Below are positions 35,131-46,129 of a DNA stretch of 64,000 bases, in pieces. How positions within the stretch are numbered: position 1 is the first letter of the stretch; each line of letters begins with the position of its first letter. The notes beneath the pieces were generated by a model that worked only from the letters and a program-made list of their open reading frames with translations, was not told where the DNA came from and made no database searches. Made by a program: the position numbers and the translations under genes. This stretch comes from Ephydatia muelleri (Eukaryota > Porifera > Demospongiae > Spongillida > Spongillidae), in assembly GCA_013339895.1 (NCBI GenBank), contig JABACO010000010.1:2082788-2146787 (forward strand), read 5' to 3'.

Positions 35131-35989
35131 GATCATCTACCTAATGTCCTGTTGTGCAGTGTGTGATACAACTGTGAAGTTTGACTTTGGAACAGATCAT
35201 GTACTATTGCTCTGTCCAACGAACAAAACAATCCATCTATAAATACTCGAATGCATTGGCTATGTGATACCTAATCTATGTGTGTGTGTGTGTGTGATGT
35301 AAATATATGTTTTCTCAGTCATGACATGTGGTGTAATTGTGATCAGTTCTTTGTAGACATAATTGTGATTCTATATCAGCATCCACTTTTGCATTGCACT
35401 CGTTCGCCAATTGATAGGAATGTCACGTCCCGTGTAGTAAAGAACTGTGCATCCAAGCTTGCATATCTTTATTAAATGAATTCGTATATGTATGCATGCA
35501 TGTGTGTCAGAAGTATGTGCGAGTGTGTGCATGATGTGTTTGTATGTAGGATGTAGTGTGTGCGAAGTGAATTTATAAGTTACATCGATCTGTATAGCTA
35601 GGCTCGAATTCCGTATTGAGCGTGTCAAGTTCGGTTTGTACTGACTGTCGCATGCAAGGTATAATTAAGTACTAAAGGCTAAGCGCCGGCTCCTTAGTAA
35701 TTAGATGCTTATTAACGCTTATACGAGAATTGATAACTTGCACACAAATATACACACAAGAATATGTGAAACTTGAATATACGCGGTGGTGTGATATAAA
35801 TATATTTACGGGGTATATTTTTGTACACTTCATTGTGCCTATATAAACAGTGACGTATTTAACACTTGCGGATTCTTGAATATACGCCGTCTTATATTTC
35901 AAATATACTACTCAGGCGTATATTTTGCGTATTCTCAAATATACGCAAAAATATACCGTATCGTATATCTAACTTTTTGCACTGTGCGT

Positions 35990-36429
35990 GGTGGTCGGGA
36001 CACGCCGAACTAGGAGGGAAGCAAAACTGATAAATTGGGAGTCGCTAAGTGAAGATGCAGCACAAATCTTAAGCAGCAATCATAAGCGAGCGGGGACGAT
36101 AAGAATGAAAATTCGGTTAATCGAAATAAATATTTCAGTCATAATGCATATGTTATTTTCCGACCTCGACCTGACAGACCAAGATGGGTGTGTGGCAGGT
36201 CCATTTACACAACGATGCACGTATGTAGCGCATGTGCATGTTCACGTGCTATGTGTGAGCTGAAAACTAGCATCCCGCATAGCCGATTGGGCGTGGCAGG
36301 AATGAAGTTTAGCAAGGGTATGTCAAATGTGGGAAAGCTTTATAATACACTACTAGAGAAGGGTGGGTATCGAAGAGTGATGCGAGTGAGTAGGCAAAAA
36401 ATCCTTACGCGCGTCGTGATGTGTACTCG
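35990..36429. other. end of segmental copy A and spacer
   Basis: The first part (to about 36,123) matches 57,105-57,217. No gene was recognised in the rest. Confidence 0.5.
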
Positions 36430-36485
36430 CAGGAAAAATTGGAAACGTCCAGGCATGGTTTTTCAGGGTGGTTTTAACATGAAAG

Positions 36486-36600
36486 TGTAACGACATCACG
36501 TGCTGATCTGCTCTAGAACATTCTTTTATGTTATATAAGAAGTCACTTGTATGCATGTAAATGTTCTTCTCATTTACCTATTTCCGGTGTATGCGTTACA
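36486..36600 (+). repeat. 5' LTR of gypsy element B
   Basis: 115 bases, unusually short for an LTR; identical to 41,429-41,543. It includes a TATA-like TTATATAAG. Confidence 0.93.
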
Positions 36601-36624
36601 TTGGTGTCAGAAGTGAGTATACTC

Positions 36625-37479
36625 ATGGAGGCGGCTTTAACAGTTCGGATGAGCGTCCGTCTGCCTGCAAAGTTCACTGAGAAGACGGATTGGAGTCTCT
36701 GGATCTCCCGTTTCGAGAGGTATGTTAAAGAGGCGAAGGTACCTGACTCGGAGCGGGTGAAAGAGCTACTACCATTGCTGGAGGATGAACCCCTTAGGCT
36801 GGTGGTTCAGTACGGGTTGTCTGAGTCCGCGGACTACGCCGCGGTACACGAGTGTCTACAGTGTCGTTATGGCCACGACGGCACAGAACTGGAATGGCAG
36901 GTAAAGTTTCAGGCTCGAGTACAACAGCGGGATGAGTCGCTAGTCGAATACATTGGTGAGTTGCGTATGTTGGCAAGCAGAGCCTTTCCAGGTTGGTCTG
37001 AGGAGCAACGCGACGTTCTAATTCGTAACCAATTTATCCAAGGTGTCTCGTCCTCCTCTATCCAAGTACAGCTCTTAAAGGAGATGCCGAAGTCAGTTAA
37101 GGATGCAGCGACCCTGGCACGCAGATTGGAAACGGTGGAGATGGCCCATAGGCGTTTACAAACGGAAAGAATTGCGGAAAGACCACTAGCAGTGGCAGCG
37201 CCTGTCTCTACGACTAGTCTGGAGGATAAACTGGACAAGCTGAGTGCACAAGTAAAGAAACTAGCTGACGAGGTAACAATTTTGAGAGAACCGCCGGAAC
37301 GCGCAGACAGTAGGGTCTCGGGAGTGCGAAATACCCCACGAGAGAAAGCTCGAGAAGTGGTTTGCTGGCATTGCAGGGAACAGGGACACGTAAAAAGGAA
37401 CTGCCCTCTGTTAAGTAAGCCTTCTTTAAATGGGAACGGGTCGGCGGAAAGGGTCAACCGCCGGCCCCGCATGTATTGA
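36625..37479 (+). CDS. gypsy element B gag
   Basis: About 285 residues from the ATG after the primer site (MEAALTVRMSVRLPAKFTE). A capsid-like helical region with WSLWISRFERY is followed by a coiled part and one CCHC knuckle (CWHCREQGHVKRNC). It is similar in plan to element A gag but diverged; the elements are separate families. Confidence 0.88.
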   Translation: MEAALTVRMSVRLPAKFTEKTDWSLWISRFERYVKEAKVPDSERVKELLPLLEDEPLRLVVQYGLSESADYAAVHECLQCRYGHDGTELEWQVKFQARVQQRDESLVEYIGELRMLASRAFPGWSEEQRDVLIRNQFIQGVSSSSIQVQLLKEMPKSVKDAATLARRLETVEMAHRRLQTERIAERPLAVAAPVSTTSLEDKLDKLSAQVKKLADEVTILREPPERADSRVSGVRNTPREKAREVVCWHCREQGHVKRNCPLLSKPSLNGNGSAERVNRRPRMY

Positions 37480-40400
37480 CCAAAAACCAGCCAGCTACAG
37501 CGGAGGTGGGTAGCATTGAAACAAGCTCCGCTACATGGGCACGAGGACTAGTCGAGGGTCGTAAAACGGACATGTTGCTGGACACAGGCTCCGCAGTGAC
37601 GATACTCCGCGCCGAAGTGTGGAATGAGTTAAAAGGTGTCGACAGTGGTACACGTGAGTTACAGGTCGTTTCTAAAAGTGTTGTAACAGCTGATGGTAGC
37701 AGTCTGGAGATGTTGGGGCAGGTCACCCTTTCAGTAGAAATAGGTGGGTTGGTAGGACTGCATCCAATCTTGGTTGCAAAGAGCCTTACACAAGAGTGTA
37801 TATTGGGTGCTGATTTCCTTGTTGCTCATGGCTGTGTACTTGACTACACTACCAAGACATTACTTGCTGGTGGCAAGTTAGTTCCCGTGCATTGTAAGGG
37901 ACAATGCGTGTCACCATGTTATCCTGTAATGTGCAGTGCTGTGTTAATGGAAGACACATGCATACAGGAACAATGTGAGATGCAGGTTCCAGTCAGTCTG
38001 ACTCTAGGTGAGGGTCTGTGTGCTGTGGCACGTGAAGAGTTCTGTGGTCTGCTGGAACCAGAGCCCCTGTTCATGGAGCGGCATGGACTTGCTGTGGCCC
38101 ACTCTATCTCTCGAAATAAGAATGGTGTCACAATGATACAGATCATGAATCCAAACCCAACAGCCATAAGATTTCTCAAAGGAGAGAAGGTGGGAAAGTT
38201 TCATTCTGTTGACGAGAGCAAGTGTGTTTGTGTACTGTCAGGCTCCTCCCCAGAAGTAGGTAGCAGATCTCAAGAGAGTCTCGAGAGCATTATTACCAGC
38301 CTAGTCTGCGATGCGGAGGATCTCTCGTCAGAAGAACGGAAACAGCTGAAGGAACTGTTGCACCGATTCTCCGACGTCATATCTTTGTCCGATTCAGATA
38401 TTGGGAGAACGGAAATGATTCAACATCATATCAACACAGAGAATGCAAAACCCGTTAAGCAAGCTCCTCGACGGTTACCCTTTCATCATCTTAAGGAGGT
38501 GAAGAAATTAGTTGAGAGCATGCTTGATAACAATGTAATTGAACCTTCGAATGGGCCGTGGGCGTCGCCAATAGTGTTGGTGAAGAAGAAAGACGGTTCG
38601 ACCAGATTTTGTGTTGATTCCGTCAGTTAAATTCAGTCACCAGGAAGGACGCACATCCCATTCCAAGGATTGACGAGACTTTGGATGCACTGCATGGAGC
38701 ATGTTGGTTTTCAACACTTGACCTGGCCAGTGGCTACTGGCAGGTGAAAGTAGCACCGGAGGATCGAGAGAAGACGGCGTTTACTACTCCGTATGGTCTA
38801 TACCAGTTTTGTGTGATGCCGTTTGGCCTGTGTAATGCACCCAGTACCTTTCAGCGCCTGATGGAACTAGTCCTGGCAGGCCTTCATTAGTCTTCTTGCC
38901 TCGTATATTTAGATGACATCATTATCTACAGTCGCACAGTCAAAGAACACCTCACAAGGCTGGAAGAGGTACTTGAGAGGTTACAGGCAGCTGGAATGAA
39001 ATTGAAGCCTAAAAAGTGCCGACTGCTTCGTCGGAAGGTTAATTACCTGGGCTACATTGTTTCCAGTGGCGGAGTGCAAACGGATCCACTGAAAGTCGAA
39101 TGCATTCTCAGCTGGCCCTCGCCGACTACCCAGAAAGAGCTAAGACAGTTTCTCGGTCTTGCCTCTTATTATCAGCGATTTGTGAAAGGCTTCGCCAGCA
39201 TCGCTGCCCCCCTCAATCACCTGCTGGAAAAGGGTAAGCCATGGGAGTGGACGAAAGTATGTGAACATGCATTTAGTTCCCTGAAGAAAATGCTGACAAC
39301 TTCCCCGATTTTGGCATACCCAGATTTTGAAATAGAATTTACAGTTGATTGCGATGCTAGTGGAGATGGTCTGGGTGCGGTGCTGTCGCAATGCATTGGG
39401 GGTGGTGAAAATGTGATTTCATATGCAAGCAGATCATTAACGAAGCCTGAAAAGAAGTACTGCGCCACCCGGAAAGAAATGCTAGCGTTGGTGTGGGCGG
39501 TTGGTCAATTCCGTCCATATCTTTTGGGGAGACCATTTATAGTACGGACTGACCACAGTGCTCTTCAGTGGCTCTACTCATTCAAGGAACCAGAAGGACA
39601 AGTGGCCAGGTGGCTGGAATCGCTTGCAGAATACGAATTCACAGTCCAACATCGTCCCGGGAAGAAGCATACTAATGCTGATGCTTTGTCTCGCGTACCC
39701 TGCCAGGATGCCCCTGCAGTCAATGCCAACAGCATACCTCTGGACCGCACGGATAGCTGGCTGTCACAGCTGTCTAAACGGGAGATTCGTGAGTTGCAGT
39801 CCAGAGACGAAGGTATAGAACAGGTAATAGAGTGGGTAGAGCATCCAAAAACCCAGCCTCAGCGTTGTCCACCGAGTGCTAGCCATGTGATGAAGAGCCT
39901 CTGGGCCCAGAAGAAGTACCTAGAAGTAATAGATGGAGTGTTGTATCGGCGTTGGGAAGATGCAGGGGGCGGGGGTTTAAATAAATGTTTCCAGTTAGTT
40001 ATTCCAACCAGTTTGGTACCAACTGTACTTGCTGAGCTTCACGACTCTCCTACGGCAGGCCACTTAGGAGTGGGCAAGGTACTGGAAAAGGTCAGACGTA
40101 GATTTTACTGGGTTGGGCAGCGCCGGGATGTGCAGGGATGGTGTGATTCGTGTAATTTGTGTGGGTCGACGAAGTCGCCACCTAAACACCGTCACGCTCC
40201 ATTGCAAGCGGACGTTTCTACAACCCCTATGCAACGTGTGGCGATGGATATCCTGGGTCCTCTACCGTTGACACCCCGTTCAAATAAGTACGTGTTGGTA
40301 ATCGGTGATTACTTTACCAAGTGGACGGAAGCGTTTGCTATCCCAGACATGGAGACAGTTACAGTAGCTCGTGTGTTTGTTAATGAGTTTGTTTCCAGGT

Positions 40401-41390
40401 TTGGGGCACCGACACACCTCCATACAGATCAGGGTAGAAGCTTTGAATCATCCCTAATAAAAGAGCTCTGTCAGCTGATGGGAATTGTCAAGACCAGGAC
40501 CACGCCCTACCACCCGCAATCAGACGGCATGATTGAGCGTTTCAACAGGACTTTATTGTCGATGTTGAGAATGGCAGCAGTTGATGACGAAAGCAACTGG
40601 GACCTGAAGCTACCGTGCCTTATGTTGGCATATCGGACTAGTGTCCATGAGGCTACCAAACATACACCATTTTCCCTGATGTTTGGCAGAGAGGTGCAGC
40701 TGCCTATCGATGTCATGTTTGGTTTGCCCACAGGTTCTGGTCAGCCTACTAATGTTCCAGTGTATGTTAAGGAATTACGGAAGTGGTTGAGCGAAGCTTA
40801 TGAACGTGTACGACAGCACCTTTCTGCTGAGCAGAAAAGACATAAACTGTTGTACGACACAAAGGTTGCAGGTAACCCTTTTGTTAAAGGGGACAAAGTA
40901 TGGCTACACAATGCAGCAGTACCGCGGGGGTATTCTAAGAAGTTGCATAGATTTTGGAAAGGGCCATACACAGTGGTGGATGTGCTAAATAATTGCGTAT
41001 ACAAAATCAAACAAGATGCCAGTCCTCACAAACAGCACACAGTACATTTTGACAGGTTGAAGCCATACTTGCACAGGGTGGAGCATACAGAAGAAGCAGG
41101 TCCTTCACAGCAGGGTGATGTACCAGCTAGGGAGACCATCCCACCGCACGATGTGAATGAAGAAATGTATGACATGGTGGTAGTGCCACAGAACCAGGCT
41201 GCGCAGTTAGCACCAGCTGACGAGGAAACTCAACAGCCGTAGAACATTATCATGAAGACCCAGTAGAGGAAGTTGGTGAGCAGGATGACGGTGATGACAC
41301 AGAGCCTCAACAAGTTGAACAAGTCCCTCTGCGTCGTTCTAGCCGCAGCAGACAGCCTCCAGAAAGGCTTGGAAGTTGGGCTTATTTTTA
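37480..41390 (+). pseudogene. gypsy element B pol, broken
   Basis: Protease (MLLDTGSAVTIL, near 37,570), reverse transcriptase with a YLDDIIIY box (38,910), RNase H, integrase with HHCC finger and DDE core (HTDQGRSFESS near 40,425; TTPYHPQSDGMIERFNR near 40,500), the WKGPYTVV module and an Arg/Ser-rich C-terminus. About three breaks interrupt it. Confidence 0.88.
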
Positions 41391-41428
41391 GCATGACACG
41401 TGGACGTGTCCTCTTAAGGAGGGAGCAG

Positions 41429-41543
41429 TGTAACGACATCACGTGCTGATCTGCTCTAGAACATTCTTTTATGTTATATAAGAAGTCACTTGTATGCATG
41501 TAAATGTTCTTCTCATTTACCTATTTCCGGTGTATGCGTTACA
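41429..41543 (+). repeat. 3' LTR of gypsy element B
   Basis: 115 bases, identical to the 5' LTR as read. Confidence 0.93.
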
Positions 41544-42145
41544 AAACCACTCTGGGATTGGATGTCTAGCGTGGGAATAACGTAAAAACCATCCTGGGAT
41601 TAAGCGTCCAGGGTGGGAATATCGTAAAAACCATAAGATCTTGTCCTGGTTTTGTCGAACAAAAACATGTTGAAACAATAAATACAAAGTGTTTATTCAT
41701 TGCTTCAACATGGTTTTTGTTCGACAAAACCAGGACAAGACCATATGGTTTTTACGATATTCCCACCCTGGACGCTTAATCCCAGGATGGTTTCTACGCT
41801 ATTCCCACGCTAGAAATCCAATTCCAGAGTGGTTTTATGTTAAAAACCACCCTGAAAAACCATGCCTGGACGTTTCTAACTTTTTCCAGTGATTGCCTTC
41901 CGCGACGCGGGAGGCGGTATTGCCGCGGTAACAACCATTCGTTAAGCCTGGTTTACAATTTGACGCAAGGGCCCGCGATGCGACCAACGTACAATTTCTG
42001 AACGCACTGCGATATCACATCGCGTCGCATCGTGACGTGTCGTGTCCTGCCGCAAGGACATGCAGAGATTAGAAAAAAATTCTACTGCTGCGACAATCGC
42101 TGCGACAACCGCTGTGACAAACCACACCCATTCATACAAACACAA

Positions 42146-43338
42146 ATGACTGAGAAATCGGCTGAGGCTGTTAGAAACTTTCCCTGCTTGTGGGATCAAT
42201 CATCGAAGTGTTTTAAAGACACTAAAATGAAAGAAAACGCATGGAAAGCACAGGTAAAGAGAATATTAGGTACGATGTCGATGGTCTATCATTGAAATAG
42301 ATGGGAGAAGGCTATACCACCCTCTGTCTTGTACTCACAGCTACCCTCCTCTCCTGCTCTGTCATGTACTAACGGCTATCCCCCTCTGTAATGTACTCAC
42401 GGCTACCCCCCTCTGTCGGCTAGCCCCTGTGTCATGTACTCACGGCTACCCCAATGTGTCATGTACTCCTATCATTGAAATAGATGGGAGAAGGCTATAC
42501 AAGGGATGATTGTGTGAAAAAGTGGAAAATTTGAGGGACACGTTCGTAAGAGAGTTAAAGAAGGTACAAAAGAAGAGAAGAACTGGTGAAAAAGGTCCGC
42601 CATAGACATCCAGTTGGCCTTGTTACAACATAATGCTGTTTTTAGTGGATACAGTTAAGCACAGAGGGTAAGTTTACAATGTAATTTATCTATACACATT
42701 ATGTTTAGGTTTTGTGTCTTCGTTGATAGAACCATATCAAATTATGAGAAAGCTGAAGCAGGGGAAAATCAGTTTTTGTGTTCTCACTACATACATACAC
42801 CTTTATTTTTTCCTACAGTGTTCACGACCTTGAGGATACAGAGATTGAGGATACAAACGTTGCTATTTCTGGTACAGACACTAGTGAGCTTCAGAGACAC
42901 CATGTGAGGCATCCCAAGTAATAACGTCCACATCATTATCACAAACCACATCATCCCAAGCAACAAATAGTTCATCACAAAGCAGTCAATCTTCACCCCT
43001 TCCTCCTGCCAGAAAAAAGCCATCATCCCAAGCAACGTACACATCATTATCACAAGCCTCATCATCCCAAGCAACAAAAAGTTCATCACAAAGCACTGGA
43101 CCATCACCCCTTCCTCCCAAAAAAAAGGCAAAGGTTGACAATGAGTGTGATAAGATTATCATTCAATCCCTACGTGGAATCCTAGAAACAGCACAACAGC
43201 GCCGAACTCAAAAGGAAGACATGGATGCTAACTTTTGCTTTAGTAGCTGGTCGGTTTAAGAGGCTTGAGCCACGTAAAAATGCTTATGTAAAATTGGAAA
43301 TTAAAAAATTGTTGTACGATGTTGAATTCAGTGAATGA
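42146..43338 (+). CDS. Harbinger partner protein with MADF and BESS-like motifs, probably disrupted
   Basis: The start at 42,146 gives MTEKSAEAVRNFPCLWDQSS, then KMKENAWKA, the first half of a MADF (Myb/SANT-like) domain. The second half lies after an intron at about 42,490-42,600 (CVKKWK, LRDTFVRELKKVQKKRR), with frame trouble as read. The C-terminal part (KIIIQSLRGILETAQQRR, then NFCFSLVGRFKRLE and KLEIKKLLYDVEF, 43,150-43,338) resembles a BESS interaction motif. In Harbinger elements this partner binds DNA and brings the transposase to the nucleus. Between the parts is a Ser/Gln-rich stretch made of two copies of a unit of about 110 bases (42,915-43,110). Confidence 0.72.
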
Positions 43339-43561
43339 TGTGCATGTAGGTATACTGTGAACAATCAATTTTTGCCGCAATGTATTCAATTATGTGTTCA
43401 ACTGGTTCTTGTTATGTGATGATACTGCCAAGACACCTCTCCAGCAGCACTTTTGAAATAGTCCTTAAATAGATCTCTAGTCTCAGCTGCAGATTGTGAG
43501 TACCTGCAAATAATTCACAACTACAATAGAAAAACAATACATGTACTAATGTACTTAAAAT

Positions 43562-45035
43562 CTACCGATTGCTGCTTGTCATCCCGACAGGTTGAATCCC
43601 CAAAGGTTCATCATCTTGCCTCCAAGATCCTCTGATAATGTTACCTTCCCCATCTTCTCCATCCACAAACCAGATGGATAATAGATCCCTGGCTCTGTGC
43701 ATCACAGAAAGTTGTGCAAAGCAATTGCAGCTTTAGTATAAGTGACTACATTGTCTGGATTTGCTATAATAGGGTGCCTAAATATTCTCCACCTGTATGA
43801 AATGGTGCAACAAGTCATGCAATGAGCCTGGTATGTTATATACCTTCATGCCAGAATTCAAAATGTAATTTCAATCATCCTGCGTGCTCTGGACAGTCGA
43901 TAATTGAAAATGGTCTGATCAGCTGCATTCAAATGGAATGACATAAAAATTTAAATACCTTTTTTACAAGGAAAACATAAGTTACCTGGTAAATTTTTAC
44001 CAGGGAAAGGTCGCAGAAGGTAATTTCTTAGAGGAAATACTTCATCTCCAAGTAAAACATACGGCAGTTTTGGGTCAGATGTGTCAGGCAAACACAAAGG
44101 AGTATGTAAAATCATTCGACAGTCTTCAAATGCACAACAATTTGACAGTACAACCACCATCACTTTGTTTTCCATATCCTCCCACGTCAATCAAAATAAA
44201 TCTAAACCATTAGTAATGTAAGATACAGGTTAAAGCATCATGATAACATACCTGTAGTTAGCATCACACACTGCTAACAACACCACTTAAAAAGTTCCTT
44301 TATAGTTGTAATAGAATGATCCACTTCTTTGGGGGGCTTGAATCACAATGTGTTTTCCATCTATGGCACCTAATTAATGCATTAAATATCAAAACAATCA
44401 TTCTTTATGGATAAACAGTGTATACATGTACATACCTATACAATTAGGAATATTCCATTTCATGTAGAGGTCTCTGCTTATGTTTTTCCATTCATCTACA
44501 GATGATGGGGCTTTAAAAAACTCTTTTCCAAGCACATCCCATATGACATCACAGGTTTCTTTCAAAATGCTACAAACTGTTGATTTACCCAGACGAAAAC
44601 CGTAAGAAAGAGAGACCTACATGTATACATACGTAATTCATTTACACGAAGTTCTGTCAAATCCAATTTCTACTTTACCTGCGAATCTTCAGATGCAAGA
44701 TATCGAAGTGTCAGGACCAGCCTCTCTAATGGAGATATTTCTGCTCTCAGTTTGTTACAATAATGTCGATGATACAAAGATGGAGAAACCTATGAAATAA
44801 TATAAAACATGGGTGTGTGGATGAGTGTGTATGAATTCATCAAAGGTATCTTTCTTAATAGTAGGTCAAAAGTTTCTTTTGTCATTCGAAGATAATTAAA
44901 ATGCTTCTCCGTGTCTGTCAGTCTCATCTCTTGTAACAGATTGTGAAAAGCACCTTGCCTGGATCGCATTTGTAGCATGAGACGGATCCACATCGTTCTG
45001 TTTACTCTACTTTTTCGAAGAAGCAACCCTAACAT
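43562..45035 (-). pseudogene. Harbinger transposase (HARBI1-like), spliced, lightly damaged
   Basis: Minus strand exons: N-terminal (45,035 down; MLGLLLRKSRVNRTMWIRLM, HFNYLRMTKETFDLLLRKI), then VSPSLYHRHYCNKLRAEISP (44,795), then VSLSYGFRLGKSTVCSILKE (44,620) to WNIPNCIGAIDGKHIVIQAP (44,350; first catalytic Asp in GAIDGKH), YYNYKGTF, VCDANYR, then ILIDVGGYGKQSDGG (second Asp), LPYVLLGDEVFPLRNYLLRP (44,060), NYRLSRARRMIE (third acidic residue), and TKAAIALHNFL. Defects: a stop after YYNYKGTF, a frame change after GKQSDGG, and stops after the RRMIE and HNFL parts. Otherwise family motifs are all present. Confidence 0.88.
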
Positions 45036-45222
45036 CAGCGCAGTCTGTGCTTCTTCAACATCTCTCGCACGTGATTAATTAAACTGAATAAGCCGGGCAA
45101 CATGCACCAGAATCGCAATGCTTTCACGGACGACACCAGCGGTGCAAACGAAACTTGCGACGCGATGAAAAGCGTGGCGATGCGATGCGATTTGGTTACG
45201 TCAAATTGTGAACAAGGCTTTA

Positions 45223-46129
45223 GTTCAGTACGCGCGTGTACGATCGTCATACGAAGTGATATCATGCACTTATCAATGCCACCCGGTACCCCCCCCCCCC
45301 CCCCCCCGTACGGGCGATGCCGGGATTAGGAGGGGATTTGACAATATTTGACCGGCGTGACGCGTTTAGGTAGGGGCGGTTTGACACGATAAGGGATTTG
45401 ACATTATAGCCACGCCTACTGTGGATATTGACTATTGTACATGTACTTGTATTGAAATATGGCGCAAGAGAAAAGTGTTCTAGTGTGTTTGGGAGACAAT
45501 AGGAGAATCGTAAAATTTTCAAGTGCGGAGGAGGGACTGCCCATTGACAAAGTGATTAAGACAGCATTCTGCGACGTTCTTGGCGGCGAAGTTGAGCATA
45601 TTAGTATACTGATACAGATAGAAGAGCGTTACGGTAGAGGGTTACCTCCACACAACCCATTTCGTTCACAGGATAAAAACAGATATTCTTGCAGTTCTCA
45701 CCAAAAAAATACACGAAGGTTATGTCTTCACTACTTGATGACGTTACGCATGCATGTACATTTCCATGTACAGTCTGCCCTCCTTATAAGCACACCACTT
45801 TATAAGCTCGTCCCCTCCTTATAAGCCCAGGGGTGTGTACCTAAATTAATTCATAACCTGGGGCAAAGGACAGTGTGTCTAGTCTTTTACAGTTTGTGGG
45901 AACATCTTTTCAGAGGAGTATATAGTATATAAGACAATGCAGTTTGGCAAGACAAATATCCAGGAAATCAAACTTTTCAATAAGATCATGATTTGAAGAT
46001 ATTTGCATGTTGATTACTGTTCCTTTGTTCTCCCGGATTTGCTTTGGGTGCTGATAAGAATTCATGCAATGACAAGTGACATGAGTTTGTCTAGATGACA
46101 TTGATATTATTATTCTGTGCACCACAAGA
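45223..46129. other. spacer with a poly-C tract and a possible short ORF
   Basis: Poly-C at 45,291-45,307. A plus ORF (45,459-45,824) starts MAQEKSVLVCLGDNRRIVKF; the first 55 residues look protein-like, the rest does not. It could be a first exon of an unrecognised gene. No neighbour continues it convincingly. Confidence 0.4.
45459..45630 (+). CDS. possible exon of an unrecognised gene
   Basis: ATG followed by ILIQIEERYG at the end and VLVCLGDNRRIVKFSSAEEG near the start. The beginning resembles the PB1/ubiquitin-like N-termini common in sponge gene models, but this is an impression only. No second exon was found downstream before the pseudogene at 46,130. Confidence 0.25.

Larger units (their letters stand above)
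32321..35986. mobile_element. CACTA-like DNA transposon, decayed (CACTA-2)
   Basis: Ends CACAGACTTGCAAAACG and, in complement, CACAGTGCAAAAAGTT, extending through ATACGA and GTATATT. A 3-base target duplication CGT lies at 32,318-32,320 and 35,987-35,989. The empty site is present in copy B near 57,100 (ccgaacgcggtaattggg). The right end is rich in TATACGC motifs (35,760-35,960), the subterminal repeats typical of CACTA. Inside are remnants of a transposase C-terminus on the plus strand (34,740-35,130: FGEHFTSLTVKSKENHSPVV, HLLLVHWFEKHP), a tandem duplication and a LINE fragment. Confidence 0.8.
27798..36123 (+). repeat. segmental duplication, copy A
   Basis: Matches 50,023-57,217 in the same orientation, from GTTGATATTCCAGTGTAT onward. 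Insertions present only in this copy are the MITE at 28,011-28,331, the LINE at about 28,593-30,045 and the CACTA-like element at 32,321-35,986. The two ends of the 32-kb element rejoin to match the other copy (cgaacg / gggacacgcc). Confidence 0.85.
36486..41543 (+). mobile_element. Ty3/gypsy LTR retrotransposon, element B; broken
   Basis: Two 115-base LTRs identical as read (TGTAACG...CGTTACA). A primer-binding site TGGTGTCAGAAGTGAG suits tRNA-Leu. Gag is at 36,625-37,479 and pol at about 37,480-41,390; a polypurine stretch AAGGAGGGAGCAG precedes the 3' LTR. About three breaks in pol. The identical LTRs show a recent insertion. It is inserted in the left arm of a fold-back MITE. No clear target duplication was seen. 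Confidence 0.93.
36430..41891. mobile_element. fold-back MITE, split by gypsy element B
   Basis: Without the insert it is about 400 bases: 36,430-36,485 plus 41,544-41,891. The arms read GAAACGTCCAGGCATGGTTT at the left and its complement at the right, meeting near 41,688 (CAAAAACATGTTGAA / TTCAACATGGTTTTTG). Inside each arm a unit of about 45 bases (GGGAATATCGTAAAAACCAT) is repeated twice. No coding content. Confidence 0.82.
41945..45219. mobile_element. PIF/Harbinger DNA transposon with two convergent genes
   Basis: Terminal inverted repeats AGCCTGGTTTACAATTTGAC (left) and, in complement, AGCCTTGTTCACAATTTGAC. A 3-base TTA target duplication lies at 41,942-41,944 and 45,220-45,222, the classic Harbinger signature. 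Subterminal GCGATGCGATGC-type motifs lie inside both ends. It encodes a MADF/BESS DNA-binding protein on the plus strand and a DDE transposase on the minus strand, tail to tail. Length 3,275 bases. Few defects, so recently active. Confidence 0.93.

Noticed and set aside
42301-42470. Repeated phrase CTGTCATGTACTCACGGCTACC in the Harbinger intron
   Set aside because: A local minisatellite without coding or structural role that I can support.
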